Positions 5,038 to 5,327 of a stretch of DNA of 5,327 bases are shown piece by piece (positions within the stretch are counted from its first letter, which is position 1; each line of letters starts with the position of its first letter). The DNA is from Oscillospiraceae bacterium. GTDB taxonomy: Bacteria > Bacillota > Clostridia > Oscillospirales > Oscillospiraceae. Under the pieces are notes generated by a model. The model ran no database searches and was not told the origin of the DNA. It was given only the letters and a program-made list of their open reading frames with translations. The stretch covers positions 1-5,327 of the forward strand of contig JAISTA010000093.1 of the NCBI GenBank assembly GCA_031272845.1. Reading direction: 5' to 3'. Position numbers and translations under genes: made by a program.

Positions 5038-5327
5038 CTAAAGACTTAGGTCGGATAGCTGGTGTGCGCGAACTGCGGTGGGGGTGCCAACCAGAAGGAC
5101 GGTACTGCTACGATCGCTGCCGCATGTTGTGCTGGAGACTGGTGCGTGTCCCGGCGCGGTAGGTGTTGTGGTTGCGGTTGGTGTTTCTTGCGGTGCGGTT
5201 ACGTACTCCGTTGCCGCAACGTTTCCGTAGGGGACGGCGTCCTCGACGTCCCTTGTTTGGTACGCCGCCGTATTTTGCGTCAGACCGATGTACTCGTCCG
5301 GCATTGGTACCTCGGGTGCGTACGTCT
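5038..5327 (-). CDS. Possible C-terminal end of a gene cut by the window edge
   Basis: One minus-strand frame is open from the window edge to TAG at 5038-5040, about 95 codons. The upstream half reads like protein (TYAPEVPMPDEYIGLTQNTAAYQ), followed by a Thr/Pro-rich run (APQETPTATTTPTAPG) such as is found in secreted-protein linkers. The last 40 residues are low quality and run into the hairpin-rich block. The opposite strand is open over nearly the same span with a cysteine-rich reading, which shows how weakly frame openness argues for coding here. The inverted repeat GGGACG/CGTCCC (5231-5252) inside it would be more at home in intergenic DNA. No family recognised; may be non-coding. Confidence 0.25.
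   Translation of the reverse strand, partial: TYAPEVPMPDEYIGLTQNTAAYQTRDVEDAVPYGNVAATEYVTAPQETPTATTTPTAPGHAPVSSTTCGSDRSSTVLLVGTPTAVRAHQLSDLSL

Noticed and set aside
5065..5327. Cysteine-rich plus-strand frame open to the window edge
   Set aside because: The cysteines and glycines are the complement of the Thr/Ala/Pro codons on the other strand. There is no start with a ribosome binding site and no regular metal-binding spacing.
1..5327. Defence system, CRISPR array, insertion sequence, prophage or tRNA
   Set aside because: No transposase, integrase, nuclease or repeat-spacer pattern, terminal inverted repeats or tRNA cloverleaf was found on either strand.

Overview
The window looks like chromosomal DNA of a spore-forming, Gram-positive Clostridia-type bacterium (Oscillospiraceae-like would be my guess). 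The evidence is a SpoVB/MurJ-family flippase, a tiny YtxH-like protein, a secreted protein with three C-terminal S-layer homology (SLH) domains, strong AAGGAG-type ribosome binding sites, and GC-rich coding DNA (mid-50s % by eye). The genus assignment is inference; no rRNA or housekeeping marker is present.

Layout. Positions 1-78 hold nothing firm. A strong minus-strand terminator (74-118) ends a minus-strand pair: a 57-residue YtxH-like gene (129-302), too short for standard ORF cut-offs, and upstream of it a SpoVB-like lipid flippase gene (395-1810, with a possible GTG start at 1846). The flippase gene diverges from a small plus-strand gene (2105-2530) for an unrecognised 141-residue protein with two predicted membrane segments. 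The divergent spacer is rich in candidate control signals: a sigma-A-type promoter for the plus gene, a sigma-E-like promoter for the flippase gene, a near-perfect 7-1-7 Fur/PerR-like palindrome, and three copies of a CAAGCG motif.

The plus gene converges on a long minus-strand gene (2682-4598) for a 638-residue exported protein. This protein has a signal peptide, a beta-rich region with five 22-23-residue rungs, and three SLH domains. Three consecutive hairpins lie between the two stop codons, including a bidirectional terminator.

Upstream of the SLH gene, 4620-5327 holds no convincing complete gene. It is a patchwork of hairpins, G-rich repeats and low-quality overlapping open frames. One minus-strand frame (5038-5327) is open to the window edge and may be the end of a gene.

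The genes have an envelope and sporulation flavour (flippase, YtxH-like, membrane protein, wall-anchored protein), but I see no defence system, mobile element, CRISPR array or clear new multi-gene system. The points most worth a second look are the divergent control region, the unknown two-membrane-segment protein, the beta-helix/SLH protein and the structured non-coding block at the right.
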